This document shows, piece after piece, positions 6,401-12,915 of a DNA stretch of 13,128 bases (the stretch's first letter is position 1; the number at the start of each line of letters is the position of its first letter). The translations under genes and the position numbers were made by a program. Under the pieces are notes generated by a model. That model searched no databases. It saw only the letters and a program-made list of their open reading frames with translations, and had not been told where the DNA came from. Source of the stretch: Chloroflexota bacterium (GTDB lineage: Bacteria > Chloroflexota > Limnocylindria > QHBO01); NCBI GenBank assembly GCA_029865285.1, contig JAOUHE010000036.1, positions 1 through 13,128 of the forward strand, given 5' to 3'.

Positions 6401-7041
6401 CAGGACTGCGGGGCGATCTTGCCGGGGCAGCGGCCGGTCGGGCGAGGGCTGCCCAGCTCAGGACCCAGCTCGACAGCCAGATGGTCACCGCGGGCGGGAA
6501 CCTTCAGGACGCTTTCGTGGCGTTCCTTGCCGGTGATTGGCCGGCAGCGGCTCGCCAGGCACTCGAATCCGCCGTCGACCCAAACTTCGGCACAGACGGA
6601 CCGGACGTTGCGGCGGCTGCCGCGGTTGCCGGCAACCTGGGCGACGAGCTGGCCGAGGCGATCCGCCTGTTGCGCGACGTCCAGGGCGGCGGTCGGTGGA
6701 CCGCTGCCATCCTCACCACGGCCGAGGCAGGCCAGGCCGCACGGCAGGGGCGTTGGGACGAGGCGCGCGCCGGGTACCGCCGCGCGCTGGAGGCGAGGCA
6801 TGACATCGGGGACCTCCTCGGCGAGGCGCTCGGCGGGCTGGCGTGGGGCATGCTGGCCAGCGATCGCGATCCCGAGGCGGCCGCGGCCGGGGCCGCTGCC
6901 GAGCGGTTCTTCACCGAGCGCGGCGGCGCCGCCACGGTGGCCACCTATCGGGCCGCCTTCGTGCCCGTGCAAGCCGCGCGGTCGGCACCCGGCCCGGTGC
7001 ACGATGCCGAGCCTGTGCGCAGCAGCGTCTCAACATCGTGA
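3469..7041 (+). CDS. Double zinc ribbon - class III adenylate cyclase - AAA/NB-ARC-like ATPase - TPR regulator
   Basis: A 1190-aa cytoplasmic signalling protein. Residues ~5-53 carry two CxxC...CxxC zinc ribbons (CSACG...CAECG, CPACG...CGECG). Residues ~79-235 are a class III nucleotide cyclase domain: FADLVGFT with metal ligand D88, EKFIGDAVMAVWG with K128 and metal ligand D132, and GDLVNTASR with D198, N201 and R205. The K128/D198 pair favours ATP over GTP, so it should make cAMP. Residues ~265-530 form a P-loop ATPase with GQAGIGKTR (301-309, K307) and a Walker B region VIMVFTDLQWAD (D428). From ~690 to the end, alanine-rich helical repeats look like TPRs. There are no membrane segments. 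All catalytic residues are present, so it looks active. This architecture is common and multicopy in Chloroflexota and actinobacteria; its ligand is unknown. The TGA overlaps the methyltransferase GTG. Confidence 0.92.
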   Translation: MDLAPVACSACGTPNEAGRKFCAECGSKLGVACPACGTINSAAVKFCGECGATMRTDAAVAPAPTAAASVPATESTAERRLVSVLFADLVGFTTLSEERDAEDTRELLTRYFDVARSVIERHGGTVEKFIGDAVMAVWGAPTAHEDDAERAVRAALELVAAVPGIADGSAAIQARAGVLTGEAAVTIGATNQGMVAGDLVNTASRLQSAAAPGTVLVGEATYHAASTSIAFEPAGEQTMKGKAAPVPAWRAIAVVARRGGSGRSELLEPPFVGRDEELRLLKDSFEATGRERRSRLISVIGQAGIGKTRLAWEFEKYLDGVVDTAYWHEGRSPSYGDGVSYWALVEMVRRRAGIGEGDDDETVRAALNAMLEQFVPDPAERRSLAPRLAGLLGIEELPSESREELFAAWRTFFQRMAEQAPVIMVFTDLQWADQGMLDFVESLLTWARNEPIFVVALSRPELMERRPDWGSSVRSVTRVTLEPLADVQIAEMLEGLVPGIPGPALRSIVERAEGIPLYAVETVRMLLDRELLVAEDGRYRLTGEIGSLGVAATLQALIASRLDAAQPEDRALLQDASVLGQSFTTEALAAVAGEEPSALTERLDRLVRRQLLTVDADPRSPERGQHKFVQAVVREVAYASLARPDRRARHLAAARHLEALGEEETAGVLASHYLSAHEASRPGPEADALAAQARVALVAAAERAAALHSNSQAVGYLEQTISITADPAEQAGLYLRAAELGDHTSDYEAAIEHARAARDLYRGLDDMAGVVRAATWMGRHYTSSKVEPQAVAVMEETLTEGAAIDASAEYAALLAELSRVYMMTGRHYEAISTADRALALAGPLGLVRPVVEALINKGTALVHVGRIVEGAASLRGAAAEADGHALTASALRARNNLLAVISEEDFRAAIALAEESYQLAIRLGNQGFAFQFAGLLAGMSMDAGEWGAWMDEIQGLEEGEVVPPFYALWFITLRARLAGLRGDLAGAAAGRARAAQLRTQLDSQMVTAGGNLQDAFVAFLAGDWPAAARQALESAVDPNFGTDGPDVAAAAAVAGNLGDELAEAIRLLRDVQGGGRWTAAILTTAEAGQAARQGRWDEARAGYRRALEARHDIGDLLGEALGGLAWGMLASDRDPEAAAAGAAAERFFTERGGAATVATYRAAFVPVQAARSAPGPVHDAEPVRSSVSTS

Positions 7042-7700
7042 GCAACCGCTCCATCGGTCTCGACGAAGAGCTCCACGCCTACCTGCTGACGGTCGGCGTT
7101 CGCGAGCCGGAGGTGCTGCGCGCGCTCCGTGACGAGACGGCCAAGATGCCGAACGCCGGCATGCAGATCGCGCCGGAGGAGGGCGCCACGCTCGCCATGC
7201 TGGTGCGCCTGACAGGCGCCCGGCGCATCCTGGAGGTAGGCACCTTCACCGGCTACTCCTCGACCGCCATGGCGCTGGCCCTGCCACCCGATGGGCGGAT
7301 CACCTGCTGTGACGTGAGCCGCGAATGGACCGATGTCGCCCGCCGCGCCTGGACCGATGCCGGCGTCGCCGACCGTGTCGAGCTCCGCCTGGGACCGGCC
7401 GTCGAGACGCTCAGCGAGCTGCTGGCGGCGGGCGGAGCGGGGAGCTTCGACCTCGCGTTCATCGATGCCGACAAGGCGAACTACGACGCCTACTACGAAG
7501 GCGCGCTGCGCCTCGTGCGCCCCGGCGGGCTGATCACCATCGACAACGTGCTGTGGAGCGGCCGCGTGGCGGACCCATCGGTCAACGACGACGACACGCT
7601 TGCCATCCGTGAGCTGAACGCCAAGATCGCCGCCGACCCGCGGGTCGATGTGGTCATGCTCCCGGTCGCCGACGGGCTGACCGTCGCCCGCATCCGCTAG
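7038..7700 (+). CDS. Cation-dependent class I SAM O-methyltransferase (caffeoyl-CoA OMT-like, family 3)
   Basis: A 220-aa protein. The GTG at 7038 is chosen because it overlaps the cyclase stop (GTGA, 7038-7041) and gives the normal family length; the upstream frame is only a shadow of the cyclase gene. SAM-binding motif I is ILEVGTFTGYSS (64-75). FIDADK (141-146) and ITIDNVLWSG (167-176) give D143, D169 and N170. These reproduce the spacing of the divalent metal ligands D163/D189/N190 in plant caffeoyl-CoA O-methyltransferase. The enzyme should transfer a methyl group from SAM to a hydroxyl, typically of a catechol-like substrate. The substrate is not predictable. The overlap implies cotranslation with the cyclase. 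It ends 12 bp from the convergent phosphatase gene, and no strong terminator is seen in that gap. Confidence 0.9.
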   Translation: MSNRSIGLDEELHAYLLTVGVREPEVLRALRDETAKMPNAGMQIAPEEGATLAMLVRLTGARRILEVGTFTGYSSTAMALALPPDGRITCCDVSREWTDVARRAWTDAGVADRVELRLGPAVETLSELLAAGGAGSFDLAFIDADKANYDAYYEGALRLVRPGGLITIDNVLWSGRVADPSVNDDDTLAIRELNAKIAADPRVDVVMLPVADGLTVARIR

Positions 7701-7712
7701 CGGGCCTGCCCC

Positions 7713-8342
7713 CTAGTTCCGCGCGTCCAGGGCGGCGAAGCCGTGCCCGCCGAGCACCCGCCAGCCGATCCCGTCGTGCTGCAGGTGGTAGACGGCAGGC
7801 ATCGGCATGGCCCGGTGGAAATCGTGGCCGACAGCCGGCTCCAGGGCCTGGAGGATGAGCGAGATCAGGTTGCCGTGGCTGCCGGCCAGCAGCCGCCCGC
7901 CGGCGGCGTGCCGCGCACGCAGGAGATCGAGCACGCCCATCCCGCGCCGCTGCGCCTCTCCTCCGGACTCGGCGCCGGGGAGCGAGAAGTCGGGATCGGC
8001 CCAGGAGCGTGCCAGGAGCTCCGCCCAGTCGTCGCGTGGGCCGATGTTCAGGCGCCGTTCGCGCAGGTCGTGGAGCAGGTGCGTCTCCATCGAGCGGCGC
8101 TCCGCCGTGGGAGCCACGGTCTGGACGGCGCGGGCGTACGGCGAGCTGTAGATCGCGTTGAGGTCGTATGGGTCGAGCTCGAAAGCCAGCTCGTCCGCGC
8201 GCCGCTGCCCTTCGGGCGTAAGCGGCCGGTCGTCATCGCGTTCCTCCCAGCCGGGGCTCCACGGATCGATGGGAGTGGCGTGCCGGACGAGGATCAGCTC
8301 GAGCGGGGCGAGCGTCGCAAGCGTCACCGCGACGCCACGCAT
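7713..8342 (-). CDS. Histidine phosphatase superfamily protein (phosphoglycerate mutase-like)
   Basis: A 209-aa protein, ATG at 8342. The catalytic signature LVRHA (18-22) gives the phospho-accepting H21 with R20. SSPYARAVQT (66-75) supplies the second phosphate-binding R71. LRERRL (93-98) supplies the likely proton donor E95. AGSHGNLI (153-160) supplies the second catalytic H156. LTPEGQRRA is also typical. All residues needed for a phosphatase/mutase are present. The family covers cofactor-dependent phosphoglycerate mutases, cobalamin/alpha-ribazole phosphatases and small-molecule phosphatases. The short length and lack of mutase-specific inserts favour a broad phosphatase. It is the last gene of a minus-strand operon, 5 bp after the acyl-CoA ligase stop. 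The substrate may relate to that pathway, but nothing shows it. Confidence 0.87.
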   Translation of the reverse strand: MRGVAVTLATLAPLELILVRHATPIDPWSPGWEERDDDRPLTPEGQRRADELAFELDPYDLNAIYSSPYARAVQTVAPTAERRSMETHLLHDLRERRLNIGPRDDWAELLARSWADPDFSLPGAESGGEAQRRGMGVLDLLRARHAAGGRLLAGSHGNLISLILQALEPAVGHDFHRAMPMPAVYHLQHDGIGWRVLGGHGFAALDARN

Positions 8343-8347
8343 GTCGC

Positions 8348-10090
8348 TCAGCGCCCCGCCCCTTCGGGAGCCAGCTCGTGCCCGAATCGCTCCCGCAGCT
8401 CGCCCTTGAGCACCTTGCCGACCGGGTTGCGCGGCAGGGCAGCCACGACCGTCACCTCGCGCGGGATCTTGTAGGCGGCCACGCCGGTCTCCACCAGGAA
8501 GTGTCGCAACTCTCCGACGGAAAGCTCCAGTCGCGCCCCCTCGCCCCCGGCAGGATCCGGCCTGGTGACGACCGCCGCACAGACCCGCTGCTCACCCTCG
8601 AGATGTGGGTCGGCGATGCCAAAGACGGCGACCTCCGCCACCGCCGGGTGCCGCACGATGAGCGCTTCGAGCTCCTCGGGCGCGATCTTCATCCCGCCAC
8701 GAATGATCAGGTCGCGCGCCCGGCCGACGAATTGCAGCCGGTCGGGCCGATCCTCCGACACGGCGAACAGGTCACCGGTCCGGTAGAACCCGTCGGCGTC
8801 GAATGCGCGGGCCGTCATCTCGGGGCGCCGGTAATACCCGGGGAAGAGCGTGGGCCCGCGGAATACGAGCTCGCCGGGCACGCCCGCCTCGCTGACCTCC
8901 TCGCCGGTGAGCGGGTCGATGAGCCTGCTCTCCATTCCGTCCGCGACCCGGTTGCCCCAGCCGCCGGACGGCACAGGCACACCCGCCCCGCCGAAGCGCG
9001 GAAAGAGGCTCGCGCGCTCGGCCGGGTCCGGCACGGTGCGCGGATCCCCGATCAGCGCCGTCCCCTCGTTGCTGCCGAAGAAGTTGGAGACGTCGATCCC
9101 AAAGCGCTCCTTCCAGCCGAGCACCATGCCCGAGCTCAGCGGCGCGCTGCCCGAGCCGATCACCCGCAGCGAGCTGAGGTCGGCCGACGCCAGCAGCGCC
9201 TCGTTGGCGAGGAGCAGGTTGAGGAGCACCGGAGGCGCCACGGTGTAGGCGACGCGCTCGGCCCCGACCTGCGCCAGGAAGACTGGCAGAGCCATCGGGT
9301 GATGCATCACCAGCGTGCCGCCGACCAGCAGCCAGGGCACGAACATGCCACCGATCCCCGACATGTTGACCATCGGGAACGGGTTGAGCAGCACGTCGCC
9401 ATCGCGCAGCTGCGCCCCGTCCACGGTCGCGTAGGCGATCGAGATCCACTGGTTGTGGCTGCGCGGCACGCCCTTCGGCTCCGCCTCGGTGCCCGACGTC
9501 CAGCAGACGGTGAAGATGTCGTTGGCGGTCACGCCATCGGCCTGGACCGATGTCTCGACGGGCGTCTCCAGGATGTCGGCCAGGCTCAGCACGCCATCCG
9601 GCAGCGGCGCGTCGGAGAGCCCGATGATCGTGCCCGGCCACTCCTCGCGGACCATCGCCACATGATCGTGCCCGGTCATCCGGGTGGTCGTGACGAACGC
9701 GCTCGGCTCCACCACGCCCACGGTGTGGCGCAGCTCATGCCCCCGGTACTGCACCGGCAGCGGGCTGACGATGGCCCCGATCCGCGCGGCGGCCAGGTAG
9801 ACCAGGGGCAGCTCAACGATGTTCGGCAACTGGACCATCACCACGTCATCGCGCCCAACTCCCGCGCCGCGCAGTGCAGTGGCCAGGCGGTCGACCCGCG
9901 TGGCCAGCTCGGCGTAGGTCCAGCGCGTCGGCGCACCGACCGTCAGGTCGGCGCGGTTCGGCGGATCCACCACGGCCATGCGGTCCGGACTGGCGGCGAC
10001 CGCCCGCCGGAACAGGTCGTCGATCGTGTCGGTGCCCCACCAGCCGGCATCGGTGTAGGCGCGAATTCGCTCCGGGGTGTCCAGGATCAT
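8348..10090 (-). CDS. AMP-binding acyl-CoA synthetase / carboxylate-CoA ligase
   Basis: A 580-aa member of the ANL adenylating superfamily: carboxylate + ATP to acyl-AMP, then to acyl-CoA. Motifs in order: WTSGTEAEPKGV (197-208, phosphate-binding loop), FFGSNEGT (337-344, the usual YGxTE site), YRTGD (436-440, ribose-binding D440), GRARDLIIRGGMKIAPEELE (hinge), and PRNPVGKVLK near the C-terminus with catalytic lysine K559. The N-terminus (RAYTDAGWWGTDTIDDLFRRA) resembles cyclohexanecarboxylate- and dihydroxybenzoate-type ligases more than long-chain FadD, but substrate is unassigned. The loop reads TEAEPKG instead of the common TTGxPKG, and the aromatic of YGxTE is replaced. Its ATG overlaps the stop of the DUF1295 gene (ATGA, 10090-10087), so the two are translationally coupled. 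A free carboxylic acid from lipid or steroid-type catabolism is a reasonable guess. Confidence 0.9.
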   Translation of the reverse strand: MILDTPERIRAYTDAGWWGTDTIDDLFRRAVAASPDRMAVVDPPNRADLTVGAPTRWTYAELATRVDRLATALRGAGVGRDDVVMVQLPNIVELPLVYLAAARIGAIVSPLPVQYRGHELRHTVGVVEPSAFVTTTRMTGHDHVAMVREEWPGTIIGLSDAPLPDGVLSLADILETPVETSVQADGVTANDIFTVCWTSGTEAEPKGVPRSHNQWISIAYATVDGAQLRDGDVLLNPFPMVNMSGIGGMFVPWLLVGGTLVMHHPMALPVFLAQVGAERVAYTVAPPVLLNLLLANEALLASADLSSLRVIGSGSAPLSSGMVLGWKERFGIDVSNFFGSNEGTALIGDPRTVPDPAERASLFPRFGGAGVPVPSGGWGNRVADGMESRLIDPLTGEEVSEAGVPGELVFRGPTLFPGYYRRPEMTARAFDADGFYRTGDLFAVSEDRPDRLQFVGRARDLIIRGGMKIAPEELEALIVRHPAVAEVAVFGIADPHLEGEQRVCAAVVTRPDPAGGEGARLELSVGELRHFLVETGVAAYKIPREVTVVAALPRNPVGKVLKGELRERFGHELAPEGAGR

Positions 10091-10878
10091 GCGGGGTCCT
10101 CCTTGCTCGGACGAGGGAACCAGGGAATGAACGCACTCGTGGTGCGCATGTAGTCGGCGTAGTCAGGGCGTCGTTCGGCGATGGTGCGTTCCAGCATGCC
10201 GACGCCGCTGACACGCACCAGCAGGAAGGTCATGGCCACCGGCGAGACGAGGCTCCACCAGCCACCGGCGGCGGCCGCGAGGGCGTAGAAGCCCCACCAC
10301 TGGGTCGCGTCGCCGAAGTAGTTGGGGTGCCGGGTGAAGCGCCACAGGCCCCGAGTCATGCTTCGGCCTTTGTTGGCCGGGTTGCGCAGGAAGGCGCGCA
10401 GCTGCCAGTCACCGCCAGCCTCGAAGACAAAGCCGATGATCCACAGCGCAATACCGATGACGTCCAGCGCCGTCCATGCCGCCGGCCCGCCTGACTGCGC
10501 CCCCAGGAGCGGCATCCCGATGAACCACGCCAGCAGCCCCTGCAGCACGAAGACCTGGAAGAACGAGCGCCACCACCAGCTCGGGCCGGCCGCCGCTCGC
10601 CAGCCCGCATACCGGAAGTCCTCGCCCTTGCCCGCGTTGCGCGTCGCGACGTGCACGGCCAGCCGGGTCGCCCAGACCGCCACCAGCACGAGCACGAGCG
10701 TCTTGCGCGCCGCCCAGCCGTCCGGGGTCAGCGACCAGTAGACGACGGCCTGCAGCAGGAAGGCCGGCCCCCAGGCCACGTCCACGATGCTCGAGTTGCG
10801 CAGCGGCAGGCTGACCAGCCAGACCACGACCATGAAGCCGAGGCCGGCAACCAGCGCGGCGAGAAGCGGGGTTGGCAT
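10087..10878 (-). CDS. DUF1295 integral membrane protein (steroid 5-alpha reductase/isoprenylcysteine methyltransferase-like fold)
   Basis: A 263-aa polytopic membrane protein with about six hydrophobic segments, near residues 4-25, 34-50, 58-78, 106-126, 138-157 and 196-228. The family hallmarks are RNSSIVDVAWGPAF near the N-terminus and FTRHPNYFGDATQWWGFY in the C-terminal third; the RHPNYFGE/D motif is the NADPH- or SAM-site signature shared by DUF1295, steroid 5-alpha reductases and ICMT-like enzymes. Length is typical for DUF1295 (~260 aa). The biochemical activity of most DUF1295 proteins is unknown; reduction of a lipid or sterol-like double bond is the usual suggestion. It is first in the minus-strand operon, followed by the overlapping acyl-CoA ligase. 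No Shine-Dalgarno is visible before the ATG. CAAACT, ending 8 nt upstream of the ATG, is a poor -10 match. Confidence 0.88.
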   Translation of the reverse strand: MPTPLLAALVAGLGFMVVVWLVSLPLRNSSIVDVAWGPAFLLQAVVYWSLTPDGWAARKTLVLVLVAVWATRLAVHVATRNAGKGEDFRYAGWRAAAGPSWWWRSFFQVFVLQGLLAWFIGMPLLGAQSGGPAAWTALDVIGIALWIIGFVFEAGGDWQLRAFLRNPANKGRSMTRGLWRFTRHPNYFGDATQWWGFYALAAAAGGWWSLVSPVAMTFLLVRVSGVGMLERTIAERRPDYADYMRTTSAFIPWFPRPSKEDPA

Positions 10879-10975
10879 TGCCGCGGAGTTTGGCCGATTC
10901 GCCCGGGTCGCGCCACCCGCGCGCAGCCCGCCGCCATCTGCCGGCGCTGTGTCTGCGGCCGGTCAAGGGCATTCA

Positions 10976-10999
10976 CGCAACTGCGCAACTGCGCAACTG
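10976..10999. repeat. Three perfect tandem copies of an 8-bp unit, CGCAACTG
   Basis: Units at 10976-10983, 10984-10991 and 10992-10999 are identical, followed by a partial CGC. They lie about 100 bp upstream of the DUF1295 ATG and 187 bp upstream of the fibronectin-domain gene. They could be a direct-repeat activator site or simply a short slippage repeat. Confidence 0.85.
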
Positions 11000-11167
11000 C
11001 GCTGCACGATTTGCCCCGACGGGACGTGTGCCATCTCCTCGCCTCGGTCCCGCCCCCCCCAAGGTCCTCCCCGCGCCCGGTACCACCGGACCCCGCAAAC
11101 CGGTAATCCGCGGCGACTCCCCTCGTTCTGTTGTTGTCATCGGGCGCGCCGCGCCCAGGACTCATAC

Positions 11168-11174
11168 GAGGGAG
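11168..11174 (+). promoter_or_regulatory. Ribosome binding site that decides the start of the fibronectin-domain gene
   Basis: The purine run GAGGGAG lies 11 nt before the ATG at 11186. The reading frame is open further upstream into the intergenic region, so this site and the membrane-anchor N-terminus that follows fix the start. Confidence 0.55.
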
Positions 11175-11185
11175 CAGCACGCATC

Positions 11186-12208
11186 ATGGACAAGCACTCC
11201 GACCGGGCACGCATCCTCCGCACCCTGACCGGCACAGCCACGACCGCGCTCGCCGCGCTGTTCATGGTCGGTGCCATCACCTTCGGTGCATCGGTCCTGC
11301 GACCGATGTCCGCCAATCCCGACGCCGATGCCACCACCGCCCAGGTTGGTGAGGAGTCCGCGGGGAATGGCGGCAGTGACGCCAGCGAGGCGCCATCGGG
11401 CGAGACCGACAAGCCCGATGCCGATGCCGACGCCGACGGCTTCGTGGGCGACGAGGAGAAGGACCTCCCCGACTGGCAGCCGTCCGACAAGACCGACGCG
11501 CCCGAGCCGACCGAGAAGCCGGCCGTGCCCAAGGCGACCGACAAGCCCCAGCCGACCGACAAGCCGGCCCCGAGCGGTGCCATCCACCTGGAGGCATTCG
11601 TCAACGCCGACAGCCACAAGATCGTGGTCAAGTGGACCGCCTACGCCGGCGACTTCGAGAAGTACAAGCTGATGCGATCCCGCGACGCCACCGTGACCTG
11701 GCCGGGTGGCGAGGACGATGAGCTCGTCGCAGTCATCGGTCCGGACGATATGACCAAGTTCTATGACAGCGGTGCCCCGTGCGGCAAGGAGTTCCACTAC
11801 CGCGTCTTCGCCGTCAGTCACGGGGAGAACGGCTACGTGGTCAAGGCCGCCAGCAACGTGGGCGGAGCCTTCAACGAGTGCTCGGCGCCGCCGGCCGAAC
11901 CGAAGGCCCTTGGGTTCGAGGTCTTTCAGACCGCCGATGGCATCAAGCTCGCCTGGGAGGCCTGCGGAGCCGATGGATTCGCCGCCTACAAGGTCGTGCG
12001 ATCGGCCACCAACGCCAACCCGCTCTACCCGCTCAACGACGGGACCGAGCTGATCGGCGTGGTCGGTGATCCGGGCAGCACCTACTTCGTGGATACGGCC
12101 GTGGAGCCGGGCCAGACGTTCACCTATCGGGTCCTGTCGATGGGATCCGGGCCGGACGGCTGGTACGTCCTGGGCCTGACCGCGGCCGTGACGATCACGG
12201 TCGAGTAG
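11186..12208 (+). CDS. Membrane-anchored extracytoplasmic protein with acidic/proline linker and two fibronectin III-like domains
   Basis: A 340-aa protein. A short positive N-terminus (MDKHSDRARILR) precedes a hydrophobic segment at ~14-37 (TLTGTATTALAALFMVGAIT), an uncleaved anchor or signal sequence. No lipobox is seen. Residues ~41-131 are a disordered linker: acidic with a DADADADG run, then proline/lysine repeats of the TEKP/TDKP type. Residues ~133-230 and ~242-340 are two related beta-rich domains, each with a strand pattern I/F-x-(A/T)DSHKIVVKW or GIKLAWEA, then YK(L/V)(M/V)RS, then T(K/Y)FxD, then F-x-YRV, as in fibronectin type III. Cysteines C199, C232 and C260 lie in the domains. 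No enzyme motif is present, so a surface adhesion, scaffold or sensor role is inferred. It is followed after 98 bp by an ECF sigma factor gene. Confidence 0.8.
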   Translation: MDKHSDRARILRTLTGTATTALAALFMVGAITFGASVLRPMSANPDADATTAQVGEESAGNGGSDASEAPSGETDKPDADADADGFVGDEEKDLPDWQPSDKTDAPEPTEKPAVPKATDKPQPTDKPAPSGAIHLEAFVNADSHKIVVKWTAYAGDFEKYKLMRSRDATVTWPGGEDDELVAVIGPDDMTKFYDSGAPCGKEFHYRVFAVSHGENGYVVKAASNVGGAFNECSAPPAEPKALGFEVFQTADGIKLAWEACGADGFAAYKVVRSATNANPLYPLNDGTELIGVVGDPGSTYFVDTAVEPGQTFTYRVLSMGSGPDGWYVLGLTAAVTITVE

Positions 12209-12268
12209 GGGCCGATGGCGTGCAGCGGCGGGGTGACGGTTGGCAGCATGAACAGTACTGCCGTCCGG

Positions 12269-12297
12269 TTGCCCCGCCGCACCACCCTGCCTAGCCT
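12269..12297 (+). promoter_or_regulatory. Candidate promoter of the ECF sigma factor gene
   Basis: TTGCCC (12269-12274) and TAGCCT (12292-12297) are separated by 17 bp. The -10 ends 9 nt before the ATG at 12307, exactly the layout seen before the cyclase gene. No Shine-Dalgarno is present, which supports a near-leaderless start at 12307 rather than the in-frame ATG at 12334. Confidence 0.42.
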
Positions 12298-12306
12298 CAG
12301 CAGCCG

Positions 12307-12915
12307 ATGGATGGGCCGAACAACGGCAGCCGCATGGATCGTGACCGGGAGCGGACCCTCGTGGACCGCGCCCGGTCCGATGCTGCCGCGTTCGGCGAGC
12401 TCTACGACTTCTATCTGCCACGCATCTTCGGTTTTGTGCAGCGGCGGGTGCGGGAGCGTTCCGTGGCCGAAGACCTGACCGCCACCACCTTCCAGCGTGG
12501 CCTGGAGGCGATCCGCTCCCGCGATTTTCGCAACGATGCGTTCGGCGGCTGGCTCTACCGGGTCGCCGCCAACTCGGTCGTCGACCACGTTCGCCACGGA
12601 CGCCGGCTGGTCGACCTGTCCGGGACCGATGTCGATGGGGGAGGCGGCGACGCCTTCGCCGCGGCGCTCGACCGCGATGAGCTGCGTCGCGCCATGAGCG
12701 GCATCTCGGCGAGCCATCGCCAGGTGCTGGCCCTCCGCTTCTACGACGACCTGTCGGCCGAGGAGGCCGCCGCCGTGCTGGGCTGCTCTCGTGCCACGTT
12801 CGCGGTGAAGCTGCACCGCGCACTGGCCGCCCTGAGCGGTGCCATGCGGCTTGAACGACCACCGCGCCCGTCCGTTGTGACGGCTGATGCCAGGGAGCCG
12901 ATCGATGCCGTCTGA
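12307..12915 (+). CDS. ECF-type RNA polymerase sigma factor (sigma-70 family)
   Basis: A 202-aa protein with the two-domain ECF layout. Region 2 spans ~28-100: AFGELYDFYLPRIFGFVQRRV, then AEDLTATTFQRGLEAI (core-binding and -10 recognition helices), then GGWLYRVAANSVVDHVRH. A glycine-rich linker (~108-120) precedes region 4 at ~127-182: SHRQVLALRFYDDLSAEEAAAVLGCS, then RATFAVKLHRALAALS, the -35-binding helix-turn-helix. There is no SnoaL or other C-terminal extension beyond ~20 residues. It directs RNA polymerase to a stress or envelope regulon. The start at 12307 is preferred because of the -10 motif 9 nt upstream; the ATG at 12334 is an alternative. Its stop lies 11 bp inside the next gene, a typical sigma/anti-sigma arrangement. 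The neighbouring surface protein is a possible target (inference). Confidence 0.88.
   Translation: MDGPNNGSRMDRDRERTLVDRARSDAAAFGELYDFYLPRIFGFVQRRVRERSVAEDLTATTFQRGLEAIRSRDFRNDAFGGWLYRVAANSVVDHVRHGRRLVDLSGTDVDGGGGDAFAAALDRDELRRAMSGISASHRQVLALRFYDDLSAEEAAAVLGCSRATFAVKLHRALAALSGAMRLERPPRPSVVTADAREPIDAV

Larger units (their letters stand above)
10879..11185. other. 307-bp divergent intergenic region without a recognisable gene
   Basis: This gap between the divergent DUF1295 and fibronectin-domain genes holds no convincing ORF; frames open here lack starts with signals or run into neighbours. It contains three tandem copies of CGCAACTG (10976-10999) and a run of eight C (11053-11060) that makes the minus strand G-tract-rich. 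It ends in a Shine-Dalgarno for the downstream gene. Promoters in both directions are expected, but none has a clear -35/-10 pair. Confidence 0.6.

Noticed and set aside
7694..7712. Bidirectional terminator between the convergent methyltransferase and phosphatase genes
   Set aside because: Only short palindromes (CCGCTAGCGG, GGGCCTGCCC) with 2-nt centres are present in the 12-bp gap region, with no T-tract on either side.
8378..10153. A 591-codon plus-strand open frame opposite the acyl-CoA ligase
   Set aside because: The opposite strand has a complete ligase with all core motifs. The antisense translation is rich in H, R, G and P and has no recognisable domain, a usual GC-driven shadow.
11400..11575. 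Short repeats (GATGCCGATGCCGACGCC, ACCGACAAG) as a CRISPR-like or regulatory array
   Set aside because: They are in-frame codon repeats encoding the DADADADG and TDKP linker; unit lengths are multiples of three and there are no spacers.
12186..12200. Inverted repeat CCGTGA-CGA-TCACGG near the end of the fibronectin gene as a terminator
   Set aside because: It lies inside the coding sequence before the stop codon and has no T-run after it.
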